A stretch of DNA of 64,000 nt from Microbispora hainanensis (GTDB lineage Bacteria > Actinomycetota > Actinomycetes > Streptosporangiales > Streptosporangiaceae), in NCBI RefSeq assembly GCF_036186745.1, contig NZ_CP108086.1, positions 5,022,001 through 5,086,000 of the forward strand, written 5' to 3'. The stretch's first letter is position 1. Every line of letters begins with the position of its first letter. The position numbers and the translations under genes are program-made. The notes below the pieces were generated by a model that did not search any database, was not told the origin of the DNA, and saw only the letters and a list, made by a program, of their open reading frames with translations. Shown piece by piece: positions 16,628-25,676 of this stretch.

Positions 16628-17827
16628 ATGACCCGCCGCCTCACACGGCGTGCGGTGCCGTTGTGTGTGCTGTCCGCCGGCCTGCTGGCCGGACTCCTCC
16701 CGTGCGCCACATCGGTCGCGCACGCGTACGCAGGGATCGTCCGTGCCCAGGTGGGGCGCGGCCCGTCGGGGGACGAGGTCGCCCAGGACGCGGGCTCCTC
16801 CACCGGACGGCTCCAGCCCGACGGCTCGCTGTCGGACGTGGCCGGCCTGTCGGCCACGGACATCTGGGCCGTGGGCCAGCAGAACGCCTGGGACTTCTGG
16901 CGCAACCAGGGGATCATCACCCACTGGAACGGCTCCTCCTGGAGCGAGGTGCCGATCAGGGGCGACGCCACCGGCGCCGGCCACCTTCGGTCGGTCGCCG
17001 CCGCCTCCGCCTCCGAGGTCTGGGCCGTCGGCGACGGCCACGACGGCCTGCCGTACGTCGCCAAGGGCTCGCGTGACGGGTTCGACCGCGTCGGCGTGCC
17101 GCAGCTGCGCACCGGCGACTGGCTCGGCGGTGTCGCGGCCTCCTCCGGGCGGGTGGTCGCGGTCGGCAGCCGGGACGGCAAGGCGTTCCTGCTGAGCAGC
17201 GGCGGATCCGCCAAGGGCACGACCTGGAAGACCGTCCAGGGCCCCGTGGGCGCGATGTACGGCGTGGCGTTCGCGGGCCGGTCGGACGGCTGGGCGGTGG
17301 GCGACACCGGCTCCGGCCCGCTGGCCATGCACCTGACCGGCGGCGGGTGGAAACAGGCCGACCTGCCGGCGATCAAGGGCGGCTTCCTGCGGGACGTGTA
17401 CGCCGACGGCCGCAAGCGTGCGGTCGCGGTCGGCGGCGTCTACCAGCGCGACGGCGGCATCGCGCCGCTGGTGCTCGCTTGGGACGGCAAGCAGTGGAAG
17501 CGCGTGACGCCGCCGGAGCGGCGCGCCGAGCTGTACGGCGTCACGGGGGACAGCGACGGCAGGTTCTGGATCTCGGGGTACGACCCGAAGCACGAGGGCG
17601 AGGGCTTCCTGCTCCGCTACGACGGATCGCACTGGACCACGCTTCGAGGCCCGAAGCCGGCCGGCGATCGGACGGTGCGGCTGCAGGCGGTCGCGCACGT
17701 CGGCGATCTCACCATGGCGGTCGGTCACGTCCTGGACGGCAAGGGCCGCTACACCGACCTCGTGGAGCGGTTCGGCCCGCCTCCCGCCGACGGCCACACG
17801 GTGAAGGCGGCCGGCGAGACCGAATGA
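16628..17827 (+). CDS. secreted beta-propeller-like protein
   Basis: An N-terminal signal peptide (RAVPLCVLSAGLLAGLLPCA, cleavage near AHA-YA) precedes about 360 residues built from repeated blades with the signature S-A-T-D-I-W-A-V-G, S-A-S-E-V-W-A-V-G and G-R-S-D-G-W-A-V-G. This is the Asp/Trp-rich propeller seen in many uncharacterised actinobacterial exported proteins. There are no catalytic motifs, so a binding role outside the cell is the most that can be inferred. The ATG at 16628 has TACGAT 6 bp upstream and no ribosome site. Confidence 0.82.
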   Translation: MTRRLTRRAVPLCVLSAGLLAGLLPCATSVAHAYAGIVRAQVGRGPSGDEVAQDAGSSTGRLQPDGSLSDVAGLSATDIWAVGQQNAWDFWRNQGIITHWNGSSWSEVPIRGDATGAGHLRSVAAASASEVWAVGDGHDGLPYVAKGSRDGFDRVGVPQLRTGDWLGGVAASSGRVVAVGSRDGKAFLLSSGGSAKGTTWKTVQGPVGAMYGVAFAGRSDGWAVGDTGSGPLAMHLTGGGWKQADLPAIKGGFLRDVYADGRKRAVAVGGVYQRDGGIAPLVLAWDGKQWKRVTPPERRAELYGVTGDSDGRFWISGYDPKHEGEGFLLRYDGSHWTTLRGPKPAGDRTVRLQAVAHVGDLTMAVGHVLDGKGRYTDLVERFGPPPADGHTVKAAGETE

Positions 17828-17923
17828 ACACGGGCACCCCGGAGCCCGGGCCCGGCCCGGGGCGTGCTCCGACGTACCGGCCGCGGCAGACGGCCTCGCC
17901 CCGGTCAGACGGCCGAGCCGTGG

Positions 17924-18421
17924 TCAGACGACCGCGCCGTCGTCCCAGCCGGAGTCGGCGGGCGGGCCGTCGCCCATGCGTACGACGAGGATCACGAACC
18001 CCGCGATGAACGCGGACACCGCGGCGAACACGATCCAGCCGTCCATGGGCCACTGAAGCAGAGCGGCCAGGAGCAGGTAGGCGGGGCCGCCGAACAGCGC
18101 CAGCCAGGAGAGCCGGCTGAGGGTGTCGCCGTGCGGAAGCGGCGGAGGGGGCGGCGGGATGAAATGATCGTCGTCGCCGGAGGTGGGAGCCTGTTCCTCA
18201 GCGGTCCGGTCGTCGTCCCGGACCTCGTCGCCGAGAGCGTCGTCGCCGAGGGCCACGCCGCCGGAGGCACCCCCGCCGGGGGCGTCGTCGCCCGCGTCGG
18301 TCTCCTCGGTGACGTTCTCCCGGTCAGGCCATGGTTGTTCGGCCGAGGCGTCCTCGGCTGTCTCGTTGAACGAGGCGACGATCTGGCGCCAGACCTCGTC
18401 CTCGTCACTTTGCGGCGTCAC
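17924..18421 (-). CDS. acidic membrane protein, two transmembrane helices
   Basis: The 165-aa product has an acidic, disordered N-terminal 100 residues, a proline run (HFIPPPPPPLPHGDTLSRL), then two hydrophobic segments (LALFGGPAYLLLAALL and WIVFAAVSAFIAGFVILVV). The motif FIPPPPPPLP before two helices is common to a conserved actinobacterial family located next to the glkA region. Function is unknown. It lies 12 bp after the hydrolase gene on the same strand and should be co-transcribed with it. Confidence 0.82.
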   Translation of the reverse strand: MTPQSDEDEVWRQIVASFNETAEDASAEQPWPDRENVTEETDAGDDAPGGGASGGVALGDDALGDEVRDDDRTAEEQAPTSGDDDHFIPPPPPPLPHGDTLSRLSWLALFGGPAYLLLAALLQWPMDGWIVFAAVSAFIAGFVILVVRMGDGPPADSGWDDGAVV

Positions 18422-18433
18422 GTCGATCCCGGG

Positions 18434-19198
18434 TCACAAGTCCTTCGTCAAGGGTACCGAGGCGTGGGAGCGGATGAACTCCAGGCTCCCTTCGAAGATC
18501 ACAGGCGCGTCGTTGTCGAGAGTGGCCACGTGATAGCTGTCCGCCAGCTCTCTGACCTCCAGATTGTTTCCCATTCTCGCCTGCAGGAACGCGACGCTCC
18601 CCGGCTTTACCACGTGGTCGTTCCTGCTGTGGAACACCAGCACCGGCTGGGTCACCTTGGCGATGTCGGACTGGACGAGCTTCCACAACCGGGGCAGCGT
18701 GGCGGCCGCCCGGACGGGCGTACGCGCATAGCCGAGCTCGCTCATGCCCTCCTTCTTGATGTCGCCCGCCACCCCCGGGATCGAGCGTACGACGTACTTA
18801 AGGGCCGGGGCCAGCCGCAGCAGCGGCACGTCGTTGACGACGGAAGGGTTGACCACCACGACGCCCGCGACGGCGTCACCGTGCACCTCGGCCAGGCGCA
18901 GCGCCATGCAGCCGCCGAGGGACAGGCCCATCACGAACGCCTCCGCGCACCGTCCGCGCAGGTCGGCGAACGCCTTGTCGAGCTCGGCGTACCAGTCCTC
19001 CCAGCGGGTGCGGCTCATCTCCTGCCACGTCGTCCCGTGTCCTGGCAGACGCGGCAGGGACACCGTCAGCCCCGCCTCCGCCAGGTGTTCACCCCAGGGC
19101 CGCAGCGACTGCGGCGAGCCGGTGAATCCGTGACAGAGCAGGACGCCGATGTCGCCGCCCTCATGGTGGTACGGTTCCGCACCGGGCAGCACTGGCAT
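18434..19198 (-). CDS. alpha/beta hydrolase (carboxylesterase)
   Basis: The 254-aa enzyme has the oxyanion motif LLCHGFTGSPQSL, the nucleophile elbow GLSLGG, the acid in SRNDHVV and the histidine in DSYHVATLD, completing the triad. This layout is that of Est30-type carboxylesterases and monoacylglycerol lipases. There is no signal peptide. It is divergent from the acyltransferase gene plsC, which suggests but does not prove a shared lipid role. Confidence 0.9.
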   Translation of the reverse strand: MPVLPGAEPYHHEGGDIGVLLCHGFTGSPQSLRPWGEHLAEAGLTVSLPRLPGHGTTWQEMSRTRWEDWYAELDKAFADLRGRCAEAFVMGLSLGGCMALRLAEVHGDAVAGVVVVNPSVVNDVPLLRLAPALKYVVRSIPGVAGDIKKEGMSELGYARTPVRAAATLPRLWKLVQSDIAKVTQPVLVFHSRNDHVVKPGSVAFLQARMGNNLEVRELADSYHVATLDNDAPVIFEGSLEFIRSHASVPLTKDL

Positions 19199-19237
19199 GG
19201 GTGACCTCCGTGAAACGGCGGCGTGTTCCGCCCGATA

Positions 19238-19265
19238 CTCGCACGTTGGTCAGCGTTAGTGCGAG
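19238..19265. promoter_or_regulatory. inverted repeat between divergent hydrolase and plsC genes
   Basis: CTCGCAC and GTGCGAG are perfect 7-bp arms separated by 14 bp, centred in the 118-bp divergent promoter region. The size suits a dimeric regulator that could act on both genes. No family assignment is possible. Confidence 0.4.
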
Positions 19266-19316
19266 AGGGCTGGGCGTGCGAAGATGACTGCACATCCGAG
19301 CCGAGGGGGTGCCCAC

Positions 19317-20015
19317 GTGTTTTATTGGGTGGTGAAGGCCATCCTCTGGCCGATCCTCCGCTTCGTGTTCCGCCCCTGGGCCGAGGGGGTGGAGAACGTG
19401 CCGAAGGAGGGCCCGGTCATCCTGGCCGGCAACCACCTGTCGTTCGCCGACCACTTCTTCGGGGCCGGATTCCTGCCCCGAAAGGTGATTTCCCTGGGCA
19501 AGGCCGAATATTTCACCGGCCGCGGGCTCAAAGGCGTGGTGAGCCGCGCTTTCTTCTCGGGCGTCGGCACCGTCCCGATCGACCGTTCCGGCGGCAAGGC
19601 GAGCGAGGCGGCGCTCCGCACCGGCCTGCGCATCCTCAGGGAGCGGCAGGTGCTCGGCATCTACCCCGAGGGCACCCGCTCGCCCGACGGCCGCCTTTAC
19701 AAGGGCAAGACGGGTGTGGCCCGGCTCGCGCTGGAGTCCCGGGCGCCGGTGATCCCGTGGGCGATGGTCAACACGTTCGAGATGATGCCCCCCGGCCGGC
19801 TGATCCCCAGGTTCGGCATCCGCCCCGGCGTCCGCTATGGCAAGCCGCTCGACTTCTCCCGTTACTACGGCATGGAGAACGACCGCCTTGTGCTCCGGGC
19901 GGTCACCGACGAGATCATGTACGCGCTGATGGAGCTGTCGGGCCAGGAGTACGTCGACAAGTACGCGGCGGCGGCCAAGACGGAAACGACCCGGGCGGCT
20001 CGCGAGAAGTCCTGA
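19317..20015 (+). CDS. plsC: 1-acyl-glycerol-3-phosphate acyltransferase (PlsC-type)
   Basis: The protein is 232 aa with a short hydrophobic N-terminus (FYWVVKAILWPILRFVF), the HX4D motif in AGNHLSFAD, the glycerol-phosphate motif GTVPIDRS, and the YPEGTRS motif. It acylates lysophosphatidic acid or a related lysolipid at the membrane. The gene corresponds to mycobacterial Rv2182c, which follows the ArsA/DUF5304 genes there as well. GTG at 19317 is preferred because GAGGGGG lies 6 bp upstream and the family usually starts MFYW; ATG at 19284 is the alternative. Its 3' end is partly duplicated at 21128-21232. Confidence 0.93.
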   Translation: MFYWVVKAILWPILRFVFRPWAEGVENVPKEGPVILAGNHLSFADHFFGAGFLPRKVISLGKAEYFTGRGLKGVVSRAFFSGVGTVPIDRSGGKASEAALRTGLRILRERQVLGIYPEGTRSPDGRLYKGKTGVARLALESRAPVIPWAMVNTFEMMPPGRLIPRFGIRPGVRYGKPLDFSRYYGMENDRLVLRAVTDEIMYALMELSGQEYVDKYAAAAKTETTRAAREKS

Positions 20016-20314
20016 TGTTTCCGGCCGGACGGCCGACGGGCGTCGCCCGCTTCGTGTGTCCGCCGAGTCCCACGGGCCGCGTGAACCGCTCGCCTGCCCG
20101 CGTGAACCGCTCACTTGTCCGGGTGAACCGCTCGCTTGTCGCGCACAGCCGCGCAGGCCGGAGGGGGTAGCCCATCAGCCGCGCAGAGCCCTGCCGAGTT
20201 CCGTCGCCGTCATGCCCCGAGTGGACATCCTGGGCCGGCGCCGCGCCTGGTACCGGCAGTCCCAGGAAGCAGGGACATCTGGCTGCCCACCGCGCCGTTC
20301 CGGAGAGTGGAGGC
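20016..20314. other. intergenic region between plsC and the SDR gene
   Basis: The region holds the 21-bp tandem repeat at 20081-20143 and the GGAG ribosome site of the SDR gene. No coding frame is credible. Confidence 0.6.
20081..20143. repeat. 21-bp tandem repeat, three copies
   Basis: The unit starts GTGAACCGCTCGCTTGTC and is present at 20081, 20102 and 20123 with a few substitutions. It is intergenic. Confidence 0.85.
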
Positions 20315-21022
20315 ATGACGACAACACTGATCACCGGAGCGAACAAGGGCATCGGCCGCGAGACCGCCCGCCGGCTCGTCGCCGCGGGTCACACCGTGTA
20401 CGTGGGCGCGCGCAACGCCGAGCGCGGCCGCCGGGCCGCGCAGGAGCTGGGCGCGCGGTTCGTCCTTCTCGACGTCACCGATGACGCCACGGTCGAGGCG
20501 GCGGCCAAGACCATCGAGGCGGACGGCGGGCTCGACGTGCTGATCAACAACGCGGGTGTCGAGCCCCGCGTCGAGGGCAACGCCATTCCCGCCCCCGAGT
20601 CCACGACCGCCGACCAGGTGCGCGCCGTCTTCGAGACGAACGTCTTCGGCCTGGTCCGCGTCACCCACGCGTTCCTGCCGCTGCTCAAGCGCTCGGCCGC
20701 GCCGGTCGTGGTCAACGTCAGCAGCGGCCTGGCCTCGCTGACCGCCCTGTCCGACCCCGCCCACCACGCGCACTTCTACCCGGGCCTCGCCTACCCGGCG
20801 TCGAAGACCGCGGTCAACATGCTCACCGTGCAGTACGCCAAGGCGTTCCCGCAGATGCGGATCAACGCCGTCGAGCCCGGCTTCACCAAGACGGACCTGA
20901 ACGGCAACACGGGCACGCAGACCGTCGAAGAGGCGGCCGAGATCATCGTCCGGATGGCGGAGATCGGCCCCGACGGTCCGACCGGCGGCTACTTCGACAT
21001 CAACGGGCCGCTGCGCTGGTGA
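20315..21022 (+). CDS. short-chain dehydrogenase/reductase
   Basis: Classical SDR features are present in 235 aa: the TGANKGIG dinucleotide motif, NNAG in LINNAGVE, the catalytic Ser in VNVSSG and the YPASK motif. ARNAERG after strand 2 suggests NADPH preference. The substrate is unknown. The ATG follows GGAGAGTGGAGG. The gene is bracketed by two copies of the plsC 3' end, which suggests it was inserted into the plsC downstream region. Confidence 0.93.
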   Translation: MTTTLITGANKGIGRETARRLVAAGHTVYVGARNAERGRRAAQELGARFVLLDVTDDATVEAAAKTIEADGGLDVLINNAGVEPRVEGNAIPAPESTTADQVRAVFETNVFGLVRVTHAFLPLLKRSAAPVVVNVSSGLASLTALSDPAHHAHFYPGLAYPASKTAVNMLTVQYAKAFPQMRINAVEPGFTKTDLNGNTGTQTVEEAAEIIVRMAEIGPDGPTGGYFDINGPLRW

Positions 21023-21059
21023 AGCCGTACGGCGAACGCGGATGGAACCGGTCCCGGCG

Positions 21060-21089
21060 GGCGGCCTGCGGCCGACTCCGCAGGCCGCC
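21060..21089 (+). terminator. terminator hairpin after the SDR gene
   Basis: GGCGGCCTGCGG and CCGCAGGCCGCC form a perfect 12-bp stem with a 6-base loop 38 bp after the stop codon. There is no T-run, as is common in high-GC actinobacteria. Confidence 0.65.
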
Positions 21090-21127
21090 TGCCGCCGGTT
21101 CTCCCGCACGCTGATGTCCACGCTGAC

Positions 21128-21232
21128 GGAGCTTCCCGGCCCAGGAGTACGTCCGACAGGTACGCGGCGGCGGCCAAGACGGAAACGACCCGGGCAGCTC
21201 GCGAGAATTCCTAATACTTCCGGACCGGACGG
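21128..21232 (+). pseudogene. duplicated 3' fragment of plsC
   Basis: This segment repeats about 105 bp from 19931-20033, covering the last ~28 codons of plsC and the bases after its stop. The shared core includes GTACGCGGCGGCGGCCAAG and GGAAACGACCCGGGC. The copy carries single-base insertions that break the reading frame and ends with TAA in place of TGA, so it is a decayed fragment. It forms a direct repeat around the SDR gene. Confidence 0.85.
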
Positions 21233-21656
21233 GTAACGTTGCGGTGTTCGCCGCGCACCTTGGGACGTTCAGACACGTTCGGATCGGAAGGCGTAGGAGC
21301 ATGCCAGCACGCAGGCACCGCACATGGGCCGAGCCCGGCGCCGCGAGGCACGGAGCGGGTGACGGCGCGGGTGACGGATTGGACGGCCCGTCCATGATCC
21401 CGGCGAGCGGGTCCGCCGTACCCCGCGAAACCACGGCCCGGCACGCGGACGGGAACACGGCCTGGTACACAGACGGGGATACGGCCTGGTACACAGCGGG
21501 GTGCGCGGCCGGGGACAGGGCGCGGCGCGCCGCTCGCGGGCGCCGCGCCGGAGACGCCGTCCGCGAAGCCACATCCCGGGTCGCCGCCTGTGGGCGCCGT
21601 GTCCGGGCCGCCGGTCGCGGGCGGCGGATTCGGGTCGCCGCGTGCGGGTGCCCGGC
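21233..21656. other. region upstream of the DHA2 transporter gene
   Basis: These 424 bases contain an open frame from 21301 rich in Arg, Ala and Gly. It includes two copies of a 24-bp unit with ACGGCCTGGTACACAG (about 21455-21505) and abuts the transporter start. Its composition and repeats argue against a real protein, though a short upstream cistron cannot be excluded. No terminator or operator is clear. Confidence 0.4.
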
Positions 21657-23195
21657 ATGAGCGTCCGCGAGAAGCAGCAGGCCGAGACGGGATATCTGCC
21701 GCACCGTCAGATCCTGGTCGTGCTCTCCGGAGTTGCGGCCGGAATGCTGCTGGCCGCCCTCGACCAGAGCATCGTCGGCACGGCCCTGCCGCGCATCGTC
21801 AGCGAGCTCGGCGGCCTCGACAAGTTGTCGTGGGTGGTCACCGCCTACCTGCTCACCTCGACCGCGGCGACCCCGCTGTGGGGCAAGATCTCCGATCTGT
21901 ACGGCAGGCGGACGATCTTCCAGGCCGCCATCGGCATTTTCCTGCTCGGCTCAGTGCTGGCCGGGCTGAGCCAGAACATCGGTCAGCTCATCGGCTTCCG
22001 GGCGATCCAGGGCCTGGGCGGCGGCGGGCTGATGGCCTTGGCGTTCAGCATCATCGGCGACGTCATCCCGCCGCGTGAACGCGGCCGATACCAGGGCTAC
22101 TTCGGCGCCGTGTGGGGCACCTCCAGCGTCGCCGGGCCGCTGCTCGGCGGCTTCTTCACCGACGGCCCCGGCTGGCGGTGGATCTTCTGGATCAACCTGC
22201 CGATCGGGCTTATCTCGCTCGTCGTCACCTCGATGGCGCTGCGGATCCCCTTCACCCGGCGCAGCCACCGCATCGACTACCTGGGCGCGGCGCTGATCGT
22301 GGCCGGGGTGTCGTGCTTCCTGCTCTACCTCGACTGGGCGGGCGGCGACATCGGCTGGACGGCTCCCGGCTCGCTGGCCCTGCTGACCGGATTCGTGGGG
22401 TTCGCGGCGCTGTTCGTGTTCGTCGAACTGCGGGCGGCCGAGCCGATCCTGCCGATGCGGTTGTTCCGCAACAAGATCTTCAGCGTGGGCAACGCCTTCA
22501 GCTTCCTCGCGGGCCTGGCGATGTTCGGCGGCATGATCTTCCTGCCGGTCTACCTCCAGGCCGTCCAGGGCATGTCGCCGACCGTGTCCGGCCTGGCGCT
22601 GCTGCCCGCGGTCTTCGGCATCTTCTCCACGTCCATCACCTCCGGCCAGATCATGAGCCGGACCGGCCGATACAAGATCTTCCCGATCCTGGGCGGGGCG
22701 GTCCTCCTGGTGGCCATGTGGCTGCTGTCCACGATCAAGGTGGACACGCCGTACTGGCAGGTGGCGGTCTACGCCTACCTCTTCGGCGCAGGGCTCGGGT
22801 TCACCATGCAGACGATCGTCACGGCCATCCAGAACGCGGTGGAGCGCGCCGACATGGGCGTGGCGACGAGCTCCACGACGTTCTTCCGGATGATGGGCGC
22901 CGCCATCGGCACGGCGATCATGGGCGCGGTCCTCACCAACCGGCTCACCCACTACCTGACCGTGGAGTTCGGTGGCAGGATGCCGCCGGGGCACGTGGAC
23001 GCCAACAACGTGCAGGCGATCCAGCAGTTGCCGCAGCCGGTCAAGGATCACGTGCTGGTCGCGTTCACCAGCGCGATCGACGACGTGTTCCTCGCCAGCC
23101 TGCCCTTCGTCGCCCTCGCGCTGGTCGTGGCCTTCTTCCTCAAGGAGATCCCGCTCGCCGCCCGGAGCACCGACGGCCCGGCCGCCATGGGCTGA
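21657..23195 (+). CDS. MFS drug transporter, DHA2 (14-TMS) family
   Basis: The 512-aa protein has about 14 hydrophobic segments. Motif C-like [14 protein letters not shown] is in TM1, motif A is in [13 protein letters not shown], and the DHA2 pattern [21 protein letters not shown] sits after TM4. It should export hydrophobic drugs or metabolites in exchange for protons. The ATG at 21657 is chosen because MSVREKQQ is a typical short cytosolic lead before TM1; upstream in-frame codons give an arginine-rich extension with no family match. No adjacent TetR or MarR regulator is present. Confidence 0.92.
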   Translation: MSVREKQQAETGYLPHRQILVVLSGVAAGMLLAALDQSIVGTALPRIVSELGGLDKLSWVVTAYLLTSTAATPLWGKISDLYGRRTIFQAAIGIFLLGSVLAGLSQNIGQLIGFRAIQGLGGGGLMALAFSIIGDVIPPRERGRYQGYFGAVWGTSSVAGPLLGGFFTDGPGWRWIFWINLPIGLISLVVTSMALRIPFTRRSHRIDYLGAALIVAGVSCFLLYLDWAGGDIGWTAPGSLALLTGFVGFAALFVFVELRAAEPILPMRLFRNKIFSVGNAFSFLAGLAMFGGMIFLPVYLQAVQGMSPTVSGLALLPAVFGIFSTSITSGQIMSRTGRYKIFPILGGAVLLVAMWLLSTIKVDTPYWQVAVYAYLFGAGLGFTMQTIVTAIQNAVERADMGVATSSTTFFRMMGAAIGTAIMGAVLTNRLTHYLTVEFGGRMPPGHVDANNVQAIQQLPQPVKDHVLVAFTSAIDDVFLASLPFVALALVVAFFLKEIPLAARSTDGPAAMG

Positions 23196-23386
23196 CCGAG
23201 CACGCAGCCGGCGGCGGGATACGCCCCACGAACGGGCGGTCCGCCGCCGGCGTGGCAACGCGTGCAGGTCTGTCGTGCAGCTCTCACGTGGCGAGCCGGT
23301 CTCGCGCGCGGATCTCTTGTGCGGGTCTCGCCTCTCGCGTGGAGCTCTCGCGCGTCTCGCCTCTCACATGTGGCGTGGGAGCATGC
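23196..23386. repeat. CTCTCGCG-type microrepeats between converging genes
   Basis: Variants of TCTCGCG, CTCTCGCGTGG and GGTCTCGC recur between 23275 and 23375, between the transporter and the converging homocysteine methyltransferase gene. Confidence 0.45.
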
Positions 23387-24241
23387 TCAGGCGAGCTGGG
23401 CGCGGATCTCGCGGATGTGGGCCGGGGTGGTGCGGCAGCAGCCGCCCACATAATGGGCGCCGAGCGAGGCCCACCCGGCCGCCGCCCTGCCGAACTCGAC
23501 GGGATCGGCGAGCCCCAGCCAGCGCCGGTTAGCGGCGTCCCACGTCTCGCCCGAGTTGGGGTAGACGATCGAGGCCCCGCGCTTGATCAGGTCCGGGATG
23601 AAGCGCGGCGCGGTGCAGTTCACGCCCACGGCGACCACCTGCGGGAGGTCCGCGAAGATCGCTGCCGACTCCTCGAACGGCGTCCCGTCACTGATGTGCT
23701 CGCCGTCCCGGCAGGAGAAGGTGACCCACGCCTTCACGGTCGGCGTCTCGCGCAGGAGCCTCGCGAGCGCCCGCGCCTCGGTCTGGGAGGGGATCGTCTC
23801 GCACGCCAGCAGGTCGGCCCCCGCGCCGACGAGGATTTCGAACCGCTCCCGGTGCCACTCGGTGAGGCCGTCCTCGTCCAGGTCGTAGTCACCGGTGTAC
23901 TCCGCGCCGTTGGCCAGGTAGGCGCCGTACGGTCCCACGCTCGCGGCGACGAGCCCGTGCCCGGCCTCGTCCCTCGCCTGTACGGCAAGCGTCACCGACA
24001 GCCGGATGAGGTCGCGGGCCTCCTGGGTGGTGAGGCCGTGCCGTACGAACCCGGGGATGCTCGCCTGGTAGCTCGCCGTGGTGGCGACATCGGCTCCGGC
24101 CGTGAAGTAGTCGAGGTGCGCCTGACGGATGACGCTGGGATCGTCGGTGAGCAGCCGTGCCGACCACAGGTCGTCGCTCAGGTCACAGCCGAGTGTCTCC
24201 AGGTGCGTGGCGAGACCGCCGTCGAGGACGATTGGGTTCAT
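23387..24241 (-). CDS. mmuM: homocysteine S-methyltransferase
   Basis: The 284-aa barrel enzyme starts MNPIVLDGGLATHLE and has the zinc-binding cysteines in AVGVNCT and GGCCRT, the same order as E. coli MmuM. It transfers a methyl group from S-methylmethionine or SAM to homocysteine, giving methionine. The ATG at 24241 is chosen; a TTG nine bases upstream has no spaced ribosome site. No S-methylmethionine permease gene is adjacent. Confidence 0.93.
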   Translation of the reverse strand: MNPIVLDGGLATHLETLGCDLSDDLWSARLLTDDPSVIRQAHLDYFTAGADVATTASYQASIPGFVRHGLTTQEARDLIRLSVTLAVQARDEAGHGLVAASVGPYGAYLANGAEYTGDYDLDEDGLTEWHRERFEILVGAGADLLACETIPSQTEARALARLLRETPTVKAWVTFSCRDGEHISDGTPFEESAAIFADLPQVVAVGVNCTAPRFIPDLIKRGASIVYPNSGETWDAANRRWLGLADPVEFGRAAAGWASLGAHYVGGCCRTTPAHIREIRAQLA

Positions 24242-24714
24242 ACCGGGCAACCCTACGTGCTCACGCGGGGAACCGGCGTCGCGGCCTCACCGTCGGCCGG
24301 ACCGAGTCTCGGACGCCTCTGGCCGGTCGGCCGAGCCGGTCGAGGCGCGGCATTGTGCCGCGTGCAGATGGTGCGCGAGGTCCGCCGTGTGCGGTGGAGT
24401 CGCGGGGCCGTATGGCGCGGCCTGAAGGCCGAGCCGGGCTCGGGGTCGGCTGTGATGCGGCGTGGGAGGCCGCGGGGTCCACTGTGTGTGGTGGAGGTGC
24501 GGGGCCGTATGGCGCGGCCTGAAGGCCGAGTCGGGCTCGACTGCCGGTTCCCCGGCCGAGTCGGAGCAGCGACCGGCTCTCCTGCCCGCACAGGCCGCGA
24601 CACCCGAACAGCTCACGCTCCTGCAGGCAACAGCGCGCCGGTCGCCCGCGAAGTCCACGCCCAGGGGTCGGCTCTACTGCGGCGCGGGAGGCCCGCCGTA
24701 CGTGGGGGAGTGGC
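24242..24714. other. repeat-bearing intergenic region before mmuM
   Basis: The 473-bp gap holds two copies of a 51-bp element (described separately) and several GGCGCGGGAGGC-like blocks. Open frames here are shadows with no family signature. The mmuM promoter must lie near 24250-24320. Confidence 0.55.
24393..24540. repeat. two copies of a 51-bp hairpin element
   Basis: Copies at 24393-24443 and 24490-24540 share GGTGGAG, then GCGGGGCCGTATGGCGCGG and CCTGAAGGCCGAG, with three or four differences. Each contains CGGCCT-GA-AGGCCG, a compact hairpin. They are 97 bp apart in the same orientation. Confidence 0.8.
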
Positions 24715-25182
24715 TCAGCGGGCGTCCGCTGGCTGGCTGGGTGCCCACAGCTGATCGGCGTCACCGGCGGCGAGACGACCTCGGTACACGTCGATCTTGT
24801 GGTCGATGAGCCTGAGGTTCTCCTGTATTTCGGCGAGCTTGGCGGCCACCTCCGCGCGGTGGGCTTCGAGGAGGGCAAGCCGTTCCTGCTCGTTGCCGGC
24901 TCCTGCGGAGACGAGCTGGGCGTAGCGCCTGATGGCCTTGATGGGCATGCCGGTGGCCCGCATTTTCGTGCAGATGACGATCCACTTGAGGTCGACCCCG
25001 TGATATCGCCGCTGGCCGCCGGTGGTGCGGCCGACGGGGGAGACGACCAGACCGGCGCGTTCGTAGTAGCGCAACGTGTGCACGCTGACACCGGTGCGGC
25101 GGGCGGCTTCGGCGATGCTCAGCCCCTCCTCCGGCACCGGGTGAGCGGGCTTGGACCTCGCCTGCGTATCCACTTCGAGCAT
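24715..25182 (-). CDS. MerR family transcriptional regulator
   Basis: The N-terminal winged helix is clear: GLSIAEAARRTGVSVHTLRYYERAGLV, followed by RRYHGVDLKWIVICTKMRATGMPIKAIRRYAQL, then a C-terminal dimer helix (residues 95-140). At 155 aa with no Cys-rich effector loop, it belongs to the small-molecule or aldehyde-type MerR group. A TAGGCT hexamer lies 7 bp before the ATG, indicating a leaderless transcript. The nearest downstream gene on the strand is mmuM, 473 bp away; a regulatory link is not established. Confidence 0.9.
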   Translation of the reverse strand: MLEVDTQARSKPAHPVPEEGLSIAEAARRTGVSVHTLRYYERAGLVVSPVGRTTGGQRRYHGVDLKWIVICTKMRATGMPIKAIRRYAQLVSAGAGNEQERLALLEAHRAEVAAKLAEIQENLRLIDHKIDVYRGRLAAGDADQLWAPSQPADAR

Positions 25183-25599
25183 GTTCGAAAGCCTAACCTC
25201 GTGACCGTTACCCGAAGCGGGTGCCGCCAGTCACCGGCGCCGGCTCGGTCGGGCTCGCGGAGCGGACCATCCCCGCGACGGCGACGCATGCCGATCGGAC
25301 CGCAGGCCCGGTCGGCGGATCTGCCGATCACCAATACGGCCGTCTCCGGAATGCCCGCGCGAGGCCCCGGCACGGCAGCCTCCATCGGCCTTCACCCGCC
25401 TCCACCGGTCTGAGCGGCGTGCACCCATCTAGACAGCCCACCTCGGTGGCCTCCGTCGGTGGCCAGACCGGTAGTGCCGAAGGAGGACCGGTAGGGCCGT
25501 ACCGGAATCGCGATCGCCGGGACGATCTCGGGAACGATTCGGGAACGATCTCGGACCAAGAGGCTGGACTGCGTTCTCTCCGGCGGCCACGCTTTCTGC

Positions 25600-25676
25600 G
25601 ACCAGCGACCAGCGACCAGCGACCAGCGACCAGCGACCAGCGACCAGCGACCAGCGACCAGTGATCGGCGATCGGC
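25600..25676. repeat. GACCAGC heptanucleotide tandem repeat, eleven units
   Basis: Eight perfect GACCAGC units are followed by GACCAGT and two GATCGGC units. Because 7 is not a multiple of 3 the array cannot be kept in a reading frame across length changes, which fits a non-coding location. Confidence 0.92.

Noticed and set aside
16001..17797. Proline-rich minus-strand frame of 598 codons
   Set aside because: It is antisense to the EEP and beta-propeller genes; the PPESPPPE section simply translates the 15-bp intergenic repeat.
21301..21660. Possible 119-aa gene just before the transporter
   Set aside because: Arginine/alanine-rich with 24-bp repeats, no known family, and AGGAG only one base from the ATG; kept as an annotated gap.
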